Below, in pieces: positions 10,505 to 20,280 of a stretch of DNA of 64,000 bases (positions are counted from its first letter, which is position 1; each line of letters starts with the position of its first letter). A model generated the notes under the pieces. That model saw only the letters and a list, made by a program, of their open reading frames with translations. It ran no database searches and was not told where the DNA came from. Origin of the DNA: Urechidicola sp. (GTDB taxonomy: Bacteria > Bacteroidota > Bacteroidia > Flavobacteriales > Flavobacteriaceae); the NCBI GenBank assembly GCA_028599075.1, contig JAQRMW010000119.1:1-64000 (forward strand), given 5' to 3'. Made by a program: the position numbers and the translations under genes.

Positions 10505-13500
10505 TTATCTTCTTACTAAACTAAAATGTCCTTTACGGTTTCGGATGTTACCATCTCGGTCAATAAGTTCTGCTGTAAACCAATAATCATCAGAAGGTAA
10601 TGTTTTTCCATTATAGTAACCATCCCAACCTATACCGGTTGCATCAACATCAGCAATTAATTTGCCAAAACGGTCGAAAACATAAATGGTAGAATTTACA
10701 AAAAAACCATCACTAACACCTTTAACTTGCCATGTGTCATTTTCTCCATCATTGTTTGGAGTGAAAAATTTAGGGAATCCGACTACTGCAACTTCTAATG
10801 TTGCCACACCACAATTGTTTTTGTCTTGTACATAAATGGTGTGTATTCCGGGAGCAACATATTCAAAATAGGGATCGTCTTGGTAAAAGCCAATTCCGCC
10901 ATTGCCGTCACCTAAAGCAAATTCATAATCGCCAATTCCTAGATTATTTCCGGTATTGTTAATTGCGATGGTATTGTTGTCAGAGTCGTCTGTAATTGTA
11001 ACATCGTCATAATCTATATTGGCAATGATAGATTCACTTACCGTAGTTGTTCTTGGTTCTGATTGACAAACAGTACCATCAGGATAGGTATAACTTGCCA
11101 CTACGGTATAGACTCCACCAACTGAAACATCTGCAGTAGGATTGTTGCTAATAATAACATTGTTTTCATCTGTCCAAACATACGAATAAGTGTTTTGTGC
11201 ATTGTAAGTTTCTAAAGTAATCGGTGGTAGGTTTAGGCAGACAATCCGCTCATCATCTACATCAAACTGAGGGAGTGGATTTACATATAAAGTTATATGA
11301 TGTCCGTTACCTAAACAATCATTTCCTAATTGACTATCAGCTCTTACCCAAATTTCTTGCATTCCAGGTGAACTGGTATTTTGATAATTGCTAGGGTCAA
11401 CTATTTCATTAATCTCACTTGTAGCATCTGCCTCATTTTGATAATAGTGAACGGTTACAGTAATAGGAAATATAGTTTCTATTTGAGCAGTAACAGAACT
11501 AAAGTCAAAAGTGGCAATACCATCTGTTGTATCTACACCATCATCACAGGCATAAAATTCTTCTAAGAAATTTGTTGGTATTGCAGATGGCTTTACTACC
11601 AATTCTATTTGAGTTGTTCTAAAACAACCATTGTCATTTTCTATCCGCACCCAAACAGTATTATCAACATTGGCAATTTGATTGGTATAGATTATAGGAT
11701 CTGGTATAGGAGAGTTTCCAGTATTGGCATCTGCTAATGATTCGTAATAGGTAAACACTTCGGTGTTAATGTTAGTAACAATTTCTGTATTGATTTCTGT
11801 AAGGTTAAATGTATTAAACCCATCAAAATCATCATCACACTGTTCTAGTACAAAAGGAGGTGTGTTAAGAACAGGCAATTCAAAAACTTCAATTTCAAAT
11901 TCAGTGTCAGCATAACAAGAGCTTTCTAAATTATTAGTCATGCGTACATAAATGATTTGACCACCAGAAAAACCAGAATTATCATAGTTATTAGGAGTGC
12001 CAATCAAACTTGTATAACCAGCATCAGTAAAATAGGTCAAGGTAAAATCTGAGTTAGCTTGTCCATTTAAAATATCAGTTTCGTTTTGAGTTAAATCAAA
12101 CAAAATGAATCCATCGGTATCTGTCCCAACCGATGTGTTGTCACAATTTTCTATTGATGATATACTCGCCGCATCTAACGGGAAAGCTGAGTTATATACT
12201 TCAATATCAAAAGAAGATGTGTCGTAACAAGATGTAGGGTTTAAATCATTTTCTACTCTTGCATAAATAGTGGTTGTACCACTTTCAAAAGGACTAGATA
12301 TTGGATTGGCATTTGTATCAGCATCTGCTTGAGTTGGATGATAAGTAATTGTCATTCCTGCTGAAGTATTGATAAATGCATCTTGGTCGGTCAAGGTAAA
12401 TGGCATTGTACCATTATTGTCATCGTCACATAAAATCATTGTTGGAGCTATATTAGCTACAGGTTGTTCGTAAATAATTAAATCAAATGAGGTGGTTGCA
12501 AAACATGCAGCATTTAAATTATTTGTCATTTGTACATAAATGGTCTGTCCTCCTGCAAAACCAGTATTGTCAAATGTATTAGGAGTGACAATTTGATTGA
12601 GATAACCCGCATCCGTAAAATAGGTTAGTGTAAAGTCTGTTGTAGCTTGTCCGTTTAAGATTTCTAATTCTTTTACTGATAAATCGGTAATAAGCAATCC
12701 GTCATTTAAAGTTCCAATACTCGTATCATCACACAACTCGAGTGTTGTCATTGTTGCCGAATCTGTTGGAAATGCAGATTCATATAACTCAATATCAAAA
12801 GAAGTGGTATCGTAACAATTTGGATTTCCTGTAGGGTGAATACGAGCATAAATAGTTGCACTACCACTTTCATAAGGGATAGTTAGTGGGTTACTATTTG
12901 CATCAGCATCTGCTTGAGAGCTAAAATAAAGAACTTCCATATTTCGTTGAGCTCCAATTAATAATGCATCATTTATGGATAGGTCAAAAGGAAAGGTGCC
13001 ATTGTTATCATCATCACATTCGATAAGAGTCTGAGTTGCAAGAGCAATACTATAATCGTAAACTGCAATGGTAAACTCACCTTCTAAAGTATTCGAATTG
13101 CCACAAGTATCCGTATGCTCCGCAACCAATTTATATATTCCATTATCTGCTGGGGTAACATTTGTAAAACTTAAGTTTGGCAAAGTTGAAAAAGGAATAG
13201 GATTGCTATCTAAATACCATTTATATGAAATAGAACCTGCTGGAGAATCTGGTGCTATATCAATATTATCGCCAGTACACATGTTAAAAGTTTGATCATT
13301 TACAACAGATGTGTTACCCATACCATCATCAGCAAGTAAAGGTATTGATGAAAAGATGGATGCAATAAATGGGGGCAAGCCTTGAGAAGAATTAAATCCA
13401 CTTAAGCTAATGGCATTATGTTGGTAATTAGCAGCAGTTCCATCTTCATTTGGGTTTTCTATCACTCCTAAAAAAGGCAAGCCAACATTGTATGACTGAG

Positions 13501-14527
13501 AAACAGCACGGTATATTTTATGATCTGGACCTAACTGTAATGCTCCTCTGTACATATTTTGAGCATCAACAATTTGTCTCGAATTTATAATATCAGCTGC
13601 TGTAGGTAAGCTTACATCAAATTGGATAAGAGAAGAATAATGAGCACCAACAGAGTCGTCACCAAATGGCCCACCATTAGAGGCATGTACATATACTTTT
13701 TTACTGTTGGGCGAAAACTCTACACCATATGGTTGGTTAGGTTGTAAAAAACTACTTATACCACTTATAACTGGCATTTGTAAATTCAATTCATTAGTTA
13801 CTGCACCTGTTGCATCGTCAAAATCGTACACTAAAAAACCACCAATTTGCATGTGAGCTACACCAACTTTAGTGCCATCTGGAGATATTTTTAAGTAACC
13901 TCTTGGGTCACTAGAAAAATAAGGAACAAGAGATCTTTGTGGGTTATTAACATCAACACCTTGATCGGTAATTTCATAAGCAAAGAACTCATTTTGAGTT
14001 AATGATAGTACCCAGAAAGTTTCACAATCAGCTCCTTTTACAGCAGCAACTTTTTCAGTCCAACTTGCAGGACTTCGTTCTTTTGTTAAATCAACTGGTC
14101 CTGAGATGATATCACCTAATCCACCATTGGCAGACATGTCTAATTCATAATAATTAAAGCCAGCATTTCCATTAGATTGGGCACCCACCGTAAATATATA
14201 ATAGATAGTGGTACTTCCTGGTTTAGGAATAATCATAGCTGATTGCGAGCTAGAAGAATCACCAGCCAACCCAACACCATTGGGCATAGGGGTGTGATTT
14301 CTATTCCAAACAGTTGACCCATCAGAATAAAAAAGTAAATTTCCTAAGGGATCAGAAAACGAAGAACACCCTTCAAAAGTATCTATTTGCCCACCAGTTA
14401 AAGCAGTTGGAGGGATGTTGTTAAAATCTAAACCTGCATTGTGACCAAAGTACCAAACATTGGCTTCGCCTTGTGCAAAGGTTGAAAATGTAACAGAGAA
14501 TATAAAGAAATATAATAGGTTTTTCAT
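10505..14527 (-). CDS. T9SS type B sorting domain protein (paralog 3, expanded internal repeats)
   Basis: 1340 aa; same N- and C-terminal domains; about six CDDD/CDDT internal repeat units. Confidence 0.8.
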   Translation of the reverse strand: MKNLLYFFIFSVTFSTFAQGEANVWYFGHNAGLDFNNIPPTALTGGQIDTFEGCSSFSDPLGNLLFYSDGSTVWNRNHTPMPNGVGLAGDSSSSQSAMIIPKPGSTTIYYIFTVGAQSNGNAGFNYYELDMSANGGLGDIISGPVDLTKERSPASWTEKVAAVKGADCETFWVLSLTQNEFFAYEITDQGVDVNNPQRSLVPYFSSDPRGYLKISPDGTKVGVAHMQIGGFLVYDFDDATGAVTNELNLQMPVISGISSFLQPNQPYGVEFSPNSKKVYVHASNGGPFGDDSVGAHYSSLIQFDVSLPTAADIINSRQIVDAQNMYRGALQLGPDHKIYRAVSQSYNVGLPFLGVIENPNEDGTAANYQHNAISLSGFNSSQGLPPFIASIFSSIPLLADDGMGNTSVVNDQTFNMCTGDNIDIAPDSPAGSISYKWYLDSNPIPFSTLPNLSFTNVTPADNGIYKLVAEHTDTCGNSNTLEGEFTIAVYDYSIALATQTLIECDDDNNGTFPFDLSINDALLIGAQRNMEVLYFSSQADADANSNPLTIPYESGSATIYARIHPTGNPNCYDTTSFDIELYESAFPTDSATMTTLELCDDTSIGTLNDGLLITDLSVKELEILNGQATTDFTLTYFTDAGYLNQIVTPNTFDNTGFAGGQTIYVQMTNNLNAACFATTSFDLIIYEQPVANIAPTMILCDDDNNGTMPFTLTDQDAFINTSAGMTITYHPTQADADTNANPISSPFESGTTTIYARVENDLNPTSCYDTSSFDIEVYNSAFPLDAASISSIENCDNTSVGTDTDGFILFDLTQNETDILNGQANSDFTLTYFTDAGYTSLIGTPNNYDNSGFSGGQIIYVRMTNNLESSCYADTEFEIEVFELPVLNTPPFVLEQCDDDFDGFNTFNLTEINTEIVTNINTEVFTYYESLADANTGNSPIPDPIIYTNQIANVDNTVWVRIENDNGCFRTTQIELVVKPSAIPTNFLEEFYACDDGVDTTDGIATFDFSSVTAQIETIFPITVTVHYYQNEADATSEINEIVDPSNYQNTSSPGMQEIWVRADSQLGNDCLGNGHHITLYVNPLPQFDVDDERIVCLNLPPITLETYNAQNTYSYVWTDENNVIISNNPTADVSVGGVYTVVASYTYPDGTVCQSEPRTTTVSESIIANIDYDDVTITDDSDNNTIAINNTGNNLGIGDYEFALGDGNGGIGFYQDDPYFEYVAPGIHTIYVQDKNNCGVATLEVAVVGFPKFFTPNNDGENDTWQVKGVSDGFFVNSTIYVFDRFGKLIADVDATGIGWDGYYNGKTLPSDDYWFTAELIDRDGNIRNRKGHFSLVRR

Positions 14528-14554
14528 GTGTTCTATATTATTGTCTTTTTAATA

Positions 14555-14707
14555 GTCACATGGAACATCCAATTAATTACTTCCTTATGTATCAAGGTTT
14601 AGTTATGGATGTTTCATTAGCTAAAAAAATAGAAATCAAATATATGAAACATCCTTAATTAAAACATAATACCGCAGCAAAAGTTTAAAAGGATGTTCTA
14701 ATGTGAC
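14555..14707. repeat. Nested inverted-repeat element upstream of the 1340-aa gene
   Basis: Outer GTCACATGGAACATCC (14555-14570) / GGATGTTCTAATGTGAC (14691-14707); inner GGATGTTTCAT (14607-14617) / ATGAAACATCC (14644-14654). Confidence 0.7.
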
Positions 14708-14769
14708 CTTTGAAAAATAATAAAAGATACACATAAAAACCCTATTGCATTTAGCAGAATTTTAACAGT

Positions 14770-15615
14770 TTATAAATCTCTACGTTTTAATAATCTATAA
14801 GAAAGGTAAATGAATACGAATGTCCAAACAGATACGATTAAGATATCAGTAAGATGAACTGAATAATCTTTACTTAAATCTTCACCAATTTGATTGGCAA
14901 CAGACTTAACTGCCGAGAGTCTTGTACCTGGTTCTTTGATCAAATTACTCATGGATTCTAAAGGGAAGAATTGCATGATTGAATCAGTCATATCGTTATC
15001 TGAATTACTATCTCTATATTTCCAAAGTAATGATAAATAAACTATTTTTTCGACAATATATACAACTATAATTCCTCCTACTGCAAAGGCAGATCGTTTT
15101 ACTAAAATACCCATAAACAAACCGAAAGAGAAAAACCCAACGAGTTTAACAAAAAAGGCTAGCAAATATTCTAAGTCAGAAAACACAATTGAGGGTTCAT
15201 TAAAATCAGAATAGATATAACCTAAAGTTAATGAAACAATAAAAACAAATAGCGTAGAGATTAGAGCAAATACGATTACAGTATAAAACTTTGAAAGCAC
15301 AAATTCTTTCTTGCTGAATCCATCAATTAAGTTTTGTTTTAAAGTTTTGTTACTATATTCATTTGACATCATCGATACAATAACCATCAATAAAAAGAAT
15401 TTGATAGTTGCAGAGACATAAGTGTTTAAATGCCAAATGTATGGGAAGTTAAAAATACCCATTTCTGCCAAATGGAAATCTACACCTGCAAAATCAAAGT
15501 GTATCATTGCAATTAGAGCTGTTGAGGTCAATAACAAAAAGTAGATGATGATTAAGGCCTTACTTGCCGTATTGTGTTTTAGTTTATGGAATTCTATATT
15601 TAGTAATCTAAACAT
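14770..15615 (-). CDS. ABC-2 type transporter permease
   Basis: 281 aa, about 6 TM segments, adjacent to an ABC ATPase. Confidence 0.75.
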   Translation of the reverse strand: MFRLLNIEFHKLKHNTASKALIIIYFLLLTSTALIAMIHFDFAGVDFHLAEMGIFNFPYIWHLNTYVSATIKFFLLMVIVSMMSNEYSNKTLKQNLIDGFSKKEFVLSKFYTVIVFALISTLFVFIVSLTLGYIYSDFNEPSIVFSDLEYLLAFFVKLVGFFSFGLFMGILVKRSAFAVGGIIVVYIVEKIVYLSLLWKYRDSNSDNDMTDSIMQFFPLESMSNLIKEPGTRLSAVKSVANQIGEDLSKDYSVHLTDILIVSVWTFVFIYLSYRLLKRRDL

Positions 15616-15617
15616 GA

Positions 15618-16520
15618 TTATTTGTCGTTAGTTAGTGTTAAAAATTGTTGTTCTAGACTTGGTTTGCGTTTGACCAAATGCGAAACAACGATACCTTTAT
15701 CAAAAAGGAATTGATTCATTTCGCTTGCAGTTACATTTCTGTTTAAAGTTGTAATCAGCATTCCATCAATTTCTGTTTTTACAAAATCAATTCCATCAAA
15801 TGTTTCTAAAACTTTTAATAAATCATCGTTTTTATTTTCGGTGTTTAAATCTATAAATCCGTGCGATGACGTTATCTCATCAGTTCTACCTTCATACAAT
15901 TTTACACCTTCTCTAATCACCACAACATGCGAACAAACTTTTTCAACTTCGTCTAGTAAATGTGATGCTAATAAGATGGTTGTTCCATTGGCAGCAATCG
16001 TTTTTATGATTTGTCTAATCTCATGAATCCCTTGAGGGTCTAGTCCATTGGTGGGTTCATCTAAAATTAAAACTTCAGGATCGTTTAACAAAGCAGAGGC
16101 AATTGCCAATCGTTGTTTCATCCCTAAAGAATAAGTTTTGAATTTATGATCTTTGCGCTTGTATAGGTTTACAACTTTTAATTTTTCACCTATATTAGCT
16201 TCAGTAACTCCTTTAATTTTGCAAACCAATTTTAAATTTTGGCTAGCTGTCATGTACGGGTAAAAGTTTGGGCGTTCAATAATAGCACCTACTTTTTTTA
16301 AAGCTTCGTGCGTAGATAATTCTCCGTCGAACCAACTGAATTCACCCGAAGTTTTATTAACTACATTCAGGATGATTCCGAGCGTAGTAGATTTTCCGCT
16401 ACCGTTGGGTCCAAGAATTCCGTAAACATTTCCTTTTTTTATTTCGAACGATAAATTATTGACGGCATGTACTTTGCCGAATTTTTTATCGAGATTTTTA
16501 AGTGATAAGATAGTTTCCAA
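15618..16520 (-). CDS. ABC transporter ATP-binding protein
   Basis: Walker A GPNGSGKST, signature YSLGMKQRLAIA, Walker B LILDEPTNGLD. Confidence 0.92.
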   Translation of the reverse strand: METILSLKNLDKKFGKVHAVNNLSFEIKKGNVYGILGPNGSGKSTTLGIILNVVNKTSGEFSWFDGELSTHEALKKVGAIIERPNFYPYMTASQNLKLVCKIKGVTEANIGEKLKVVNLYKRKDHKFKTYSLGMKQRLAIASALLNDPEVLILDEPTNGLDPQGIHEIRQIIKTIAANGTTILLASHLLDEVEKVCSHVVVIREGVKLYEGRTDEITSSHGFIDLNTENKNDDLLKVLETFDGIDFVKTEIDGMLITTLNRNVTASEMNQFLFDKGIVVSHLVKRKPSLEQQFLTLTNDK

Positions 16521-16691
16521 TTATAAAGTTGAATTTGGTTGTTAACAAGTTAAACGACTAAGATACAATTTTGTTACAAGAAAATAATGAGATAAAGAAG
16601 AAAGATAAAAGATGTAAGACAAATACTAACTTTGTTATTCTCGTTCGTACTTAAATTGGATTTTAGTTTTTAAATGATAAAAATTTATTTT

Positions 16692-16909
16692 TTAGAATGA
16701 TATAGGTAATCCAATTAAATACTTATACCCGACAGCAGTTACTATTGCTATTCCAAAACTTAAAAGTGTTCCAATTAATATATATTCTGTTAGATTTCGG
16801 TCTTTGGCATTCGATAAATCACCAAATCTAAATACAGATTTTGCGGCTAACAGAAAACCTATTCCTTCCCAATAATCTAAAATTATAAAAGAAAAAATAA
16901 ACAGTCGTT
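16692..16909 (-). pseudogene. C-terminal fragment of DUF3307 membrane protein, separated from its N-terminus by the prophage
   Basis: LFIFSFIILDYWEGIGFLLAAKSVFRFGDLSNAKDRNLTEYILIGTLLSFGIAI...; joins in frame to the fragment at 54541-55040. Confidence 0.85.
16906..16909. repeat. Target-site duplication, left copy (CGTT)
   Basis: CGTT directly abuts the prophage TATA end; the same 4 bp are at 54541-54544. Confidence 0.75.
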
Positions 16910-16939
16910 TATAATCGGCGAAACCAAAAGTACACTTTT

Positions 16940-17404
16940 TTAGACTAATGCGGGACAACTATATGTTTCTTTTTTAATGCCATTTAAACACTGTTTAATC
17001 ATCTCTTTAGTGATGTGTGCAATCATAAGTGGCGGCACACTCATCCCACATACATATCTCACATTATAATCAAGAAAATCATAATCAATAGGAAAGCTAC
17101 TCATGCGCCGATATTCAAGGTCATTAACTGCACGCTTCTCTTCATAGTACACCCATATCCCACCACTTGTTAATGCTCCTGGCACTATGTTATCATATAA
17201 TATTTGAGTACTAAAGAATGCATTAAATGTGTTCTTATTGCGATATTTTGCATCTGCAAATTTTAGGTTCTGATCACCGCGCTCTACATAAGGCAATCGA
17301 GTTTCTATCGATGGCCATAACTTCTGATGTGTAGTTGAGCCCTTATCTGCTATCGAACCAAAATATATAGGTGCGGCATCAAAATCTAATACTAGTTTTG
17401 GCAT
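16940..17404 (-). pseudogene. C-terminal fragment of a phage cytosine-C5 DNA methyltransferase
   Basis: ...THQKLWPSIETRLPYVERGDQNLKFADAKYRNKNTFNAFF...LEYRRMSSFPIDYDFLDYNVRYVCGMSVPPLMIAHI resembles the C5-MTase C-terminus; the PC and ENV motifs are absent. Confidence 0.6.
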
Positions 17405-17891
17405 GTTCTATATTCACATTCTGGATCCTAATCGAATACTCTTCAGTAAACGAGTTTCTTTTTCTTGTAATTTTTGACGATGTTGCTCCCTTTTTCCTAT
17501 CATACCCAAACGACCCATCTAGCATAGAGCTGAACGACTGTGCTGCTAAATTCCAAACTGCCCAAGCTCTTTGTATTCTACTAAACAAATGAGGGTTGTT
17601 ATAGATTACTGTAGCATCATTATGTAATGACCGGGAGTGTAGTGATATTCTGATCATCTTCTCCAGGTCCACAAATTCATTTTGTACTATCTCATAAAAA
17701 TTAATGAGTTCTCTATTGGTATCATTAATCACTTCTACATCACTTCTTTGCTTTGCCCAAAAAATTGCACCGCCACCAACAAAAGGCTCTGCATACAAAG
17801 TATGTTTAGGAAACAAGGGCAAAATAGTGGTAATTAAATTTTGTTTACCTCCGTAATAACTAATAGGTGTTTTTAAATTTTCTGTACTCAA
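17379..17891 (-). pseudogene. N-terminal fragment of a D12-class adenine-N6 DNA methyltransferase (Dam-like)
   Basis: TPISYYGGKQNLI...LYAEPFVGGGAIFWAK; ORF ends at NVNIEHAKTSIRF, before the expected DPPY motif. Confidence 0.75.
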
Positions 17892-17910
17892 TTTTTATTA
17901 TTTTTGTGGC

Positions 17911-18014
17911 GTTCGCCAAAACACAAACACCGATTAACTCAAAAGACTCTTGTCCTCTGTAGTGCTTAATCGGTGCTTTTATTTTTAGTTTTGGCGAACT
18001 GAAGACAGAGGACA
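17911..18014. other. Three interleaved perfect inverted repeats (pseudoknot-capable element)
   Basis: A: GTTCGCCAAAAC 17911-17922 / GTTTTGGCGAAC 17988-17999; B: CACCGATTAA 17928-17937 / TTAATCGGTG 17966-17975; C: TGTCCTCTGT 17951-17960 / ACAGAGGACA 18005-18014. Confidence 0.8.
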
Positions 18015-18044
18015 TTTTTACACCGCTCCTCTAGCGGTTACGTA

Positions 18045-18908
18045 TCATCCTATAAACATCATATAAGCTGTTGTAAAATAAGGGGGTCTATTCTCATGCG
18101 CCTCACTAGATCCTTTATTAGCAGTAACAATATTTACACTCTGATCTGGCGACATTGATGTTTCGGTAACATCAACAGCTCCTGTGTTGTTACTATTTGA
18201 AAACGTATTGTCATCACCAGACGCACCAACTTTAGAATATACAGTTGCAGGCATTGAATGTTTATGTCCTGGTACCACAACATTACCATCATGATTATGC
18301 TGTGGCATTTGAGCTTCAGTAATAGCAATCTCTTTTGCGCCACCCTGTTTTCCAATAGCATCATAATCTACATCTGCAGGGTCATAACCTACCATAAAGG
18401 CTCCTGTCATATCTGGTGTACCATTTGTACCATCGCACAATTGAAATCCTGAAGGGATATTAGCAATAACCCCAACATAAGGTAGTATTACATTGCTCAA
18501 ATACTTGCTTAAAAAATTGTGGAAAGCAGGTTTTAAATCTGTAAATGGAAACTCTAAAACAGAGTTGGCTAATCCAGCACCACAAATTGCTTTTCTAGTA
18601 ACGTACCCATCCTTTAAGTCTAAGTTTCCATCAACATTTAAGTCCTCATTATATGGTATTTGCTCAATGGTTTCAATTATCGAAACTGTGGCATGTGCAG
18701 CAGACTCATCAAAAGGTAAAACTTCGCCCTGATAAACAATGAAACCTGCACTAATAGTTCCTGCAGTATCTTCTACACCATTTAATATATAGGTTGTACC
18801 TCCAAATGATGTAAGTGCTTTTATTGCTGATTCATGAGCTGAATGCAAAAACTGAATTGATTTCGTAGTTAAAGGAAATCCTCCTGATTGTAATATTATG
18901 TGATCCAT
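18045..18908 (-). CDS. Phage tail collar / tail fibre protein
   Basis: Tail-collar-like ...VGVIANIPSGFQLCDGTNGTPDMTGAFMVGYDPA...HNHDGN...AHENRPPYFTTAYMMFIG. Confidence 0.8.
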   Translation of the reverse strand: MDHIILQSGGFPLTTKSIQFLHSAHESAIKALTSFGGTTYILNGVEDTAGTISAGFIVYQGEVLPFDESAAHATVSIIETIEQIPYNEDLNVDGNLDLKDGYVTRKAICGAGLANSVLEFPFTDLKPAFHNFLSKYLSNVILPYVGVIANIPSGFQLCDGTNGTPDMTGAFMVGYDPADVDYDAIGKQGGAKEIAITEAQMPQHNHDGNVVVPGHKHSMPATVYSKVGASGDDNTFSNSNNTGAVDVTETSMSPDQSVNIVTANKGSSEAHENRPPYFTTAYMMFIG

Positions 18909-19411
18909 TCTATTCTGTAGGTTTTAGATGCTAGTTTGTAATAATTTAATAGTGATTTCATTCGGCTTATATACGCATTTAAAGCAACCGTATTCGATGG
19001 CTTTAATTCAATGGGCACACAAACAATAAAATCGGTATCGTTATTAGTTAAATCTTCAGGACTATACAGCCAAACTGGTTTGTTGTCCGCTTCTGGGTAC
19101 AACCAAACTGGTTTATCTTCTAGTGGTGTATAGATATAAACAGGAGCAAGAAACAATCCGTTTTTTATAACAATACGTCTAAGTGTATTGTCGAAGGAGT
19201 CATTTAAAGCGCCTTGTAAATAACATACTTGAGAGGTGTGCCTAACTTTATATTCAATATTAATTCGGAATAATGTAAACGATTGCCATGATTCTTTTAG
19301 TGGTTGTAGCAGTACTTGTAACCACGCTACCATTTTAGTAGTTCTAAGTGCTATTGGTAAAAGCCAAATAGATAAACGCCTCCAATTAATATTGTAAATA
19401 TTAGAGTTCAC
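18896..19411 (-). CDS. Phage baseplate/tail protein (positional gpI-like)
   Basis: 171-aa ORF between the baseplate-J-like and fibre genes. Confidence 0.4.
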   Translation of the reverse strand: MNSNIYNINWRRLSIWLLPIALRTTKMVAWLQVLLQPLKESWQSFTLFRINIEYKVRHTSQVCYLQGALNDSFDNTLRRIVIKNGLFLAPVYIYTPLEDKPVWLYPEADNKPVWLYSPEDLTNNDTDFIVCVPIELKPSNTVALNAYISRMKSLLNYYKLASKTYRIEWIT

Positions 19412-20279
19412 GTGCTTTAAAGTTTAAAGTTAAATCCACATCTTCTATAATCATATACCCTGCATCAGCAATGTAGTACTCATCAAAAGTTGTAAAGGCC
19501 AATGCACCGTATTTTGCTTGAGACAATTTTGATACTGGTTCCTCAACACCCTCAACTAATTGCAAGTGGTCTATTAATTTTGTGATGCTCAGCTCTCCGT
19601 TAAATTTTAGGTTGTATAAAAATTCACGTATTGCATCTTGTATAGGCTCGTTACTTGTACCATCGATACGAACTCCTTGCTCAGTTAGAACTAATGGATT
19701 GTAATGGATATCCAATTCTAGTTTTAAGTTATCAGGTGCGCTAGATCTAGGTAGTATTAAAGTTCCTGCATCACCTACTTTAAACATGTAATTATCAAAA
19801 GCTGTGAGCTCTCCTACGGTTAATGGTTCTAAAACCGAATCAGTTTTTTTTGCCACTTTTACATGTAAGGTTCCACGTCCATTTGCTATGATTCTAACAA
19901 CAGCAGCATGTGATATAATTTTACTGTTTGCTATCTCTTCAGCTGTCAATCCTTCATCAGAATATAGATCAGTATCTTCGATTAAGTTCTGGCCATACCT
20001 AAAGGCTAATGCCTTATCTTCATACCACTCAAAGTTGTGAATTCTCTTAGCAGCAATCAATGCTTCCATGTCACTTTTAAAAGTGTCCTGGAGTATTTCA
20101 AAACTCCAAATTGCAAACGCAACAATATACACCCACAACCTCCAAAGTGATACTTTAGAATCACTCGTTACATCGCCAACAACTTCATCAGATGTCAACA
20201 CATCCAAAGCATTTAATTCTGATGCCTCTGCTTTTTTAAGTAGTATCGATTGTTGTATTTCGTTGAGTTTGCGTGCCAT
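19401..20279 (-). CDS. Baseplate J-like protein
   Basis: 292 aa; C-terminal ...EQGVRIDGTSNEPIQDAIREFLYNLKFNGELSITKLIDHLQLVEGVEE; position in tail operon. Confidence 0.6.
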   Translation of the reverse strand: MARKLNEIQQSILLKKAEASELNALDVLTSDEVVGDVTSDSKVSLWRLWVYIVAFAIWSFEILQDTFKSDMEALIAAKRIHNFEWYEDKALAFRYGQNLIEDTDLYSDEGLTAEEIANSKIISHAAVVRIIANGRGTLHVKVAKKTDSVLEPLTVGELTAFDNYMFKVGDAGTLILPRSSAPDNLKLELDIHYNPLVLTEQGVRIDGTSNEPIQDAIREFLYNLKFNGELSITKLIDHLQLVEGVEEPVSKLSQAKYGALAFTTFDEYYIADAGYMIIEDVDLTLNFKAREL

Positions 20280-20280
20280 A

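Noticed and set aside
18022-18038. Hairpin ACCGCT-cctct-AGCGGT just after the tail collar gene as an independent novel element
   Set aside because: Short stem next to a stop codon is adequately explained as a possible terminator; kept only as context for the adjacent pseudoknot-capable element.
18134-18732. Alternative-frame and antisense ORFs in the tail collar gene
   Set aside because: Overlap a strongly supported tail collar CDS.
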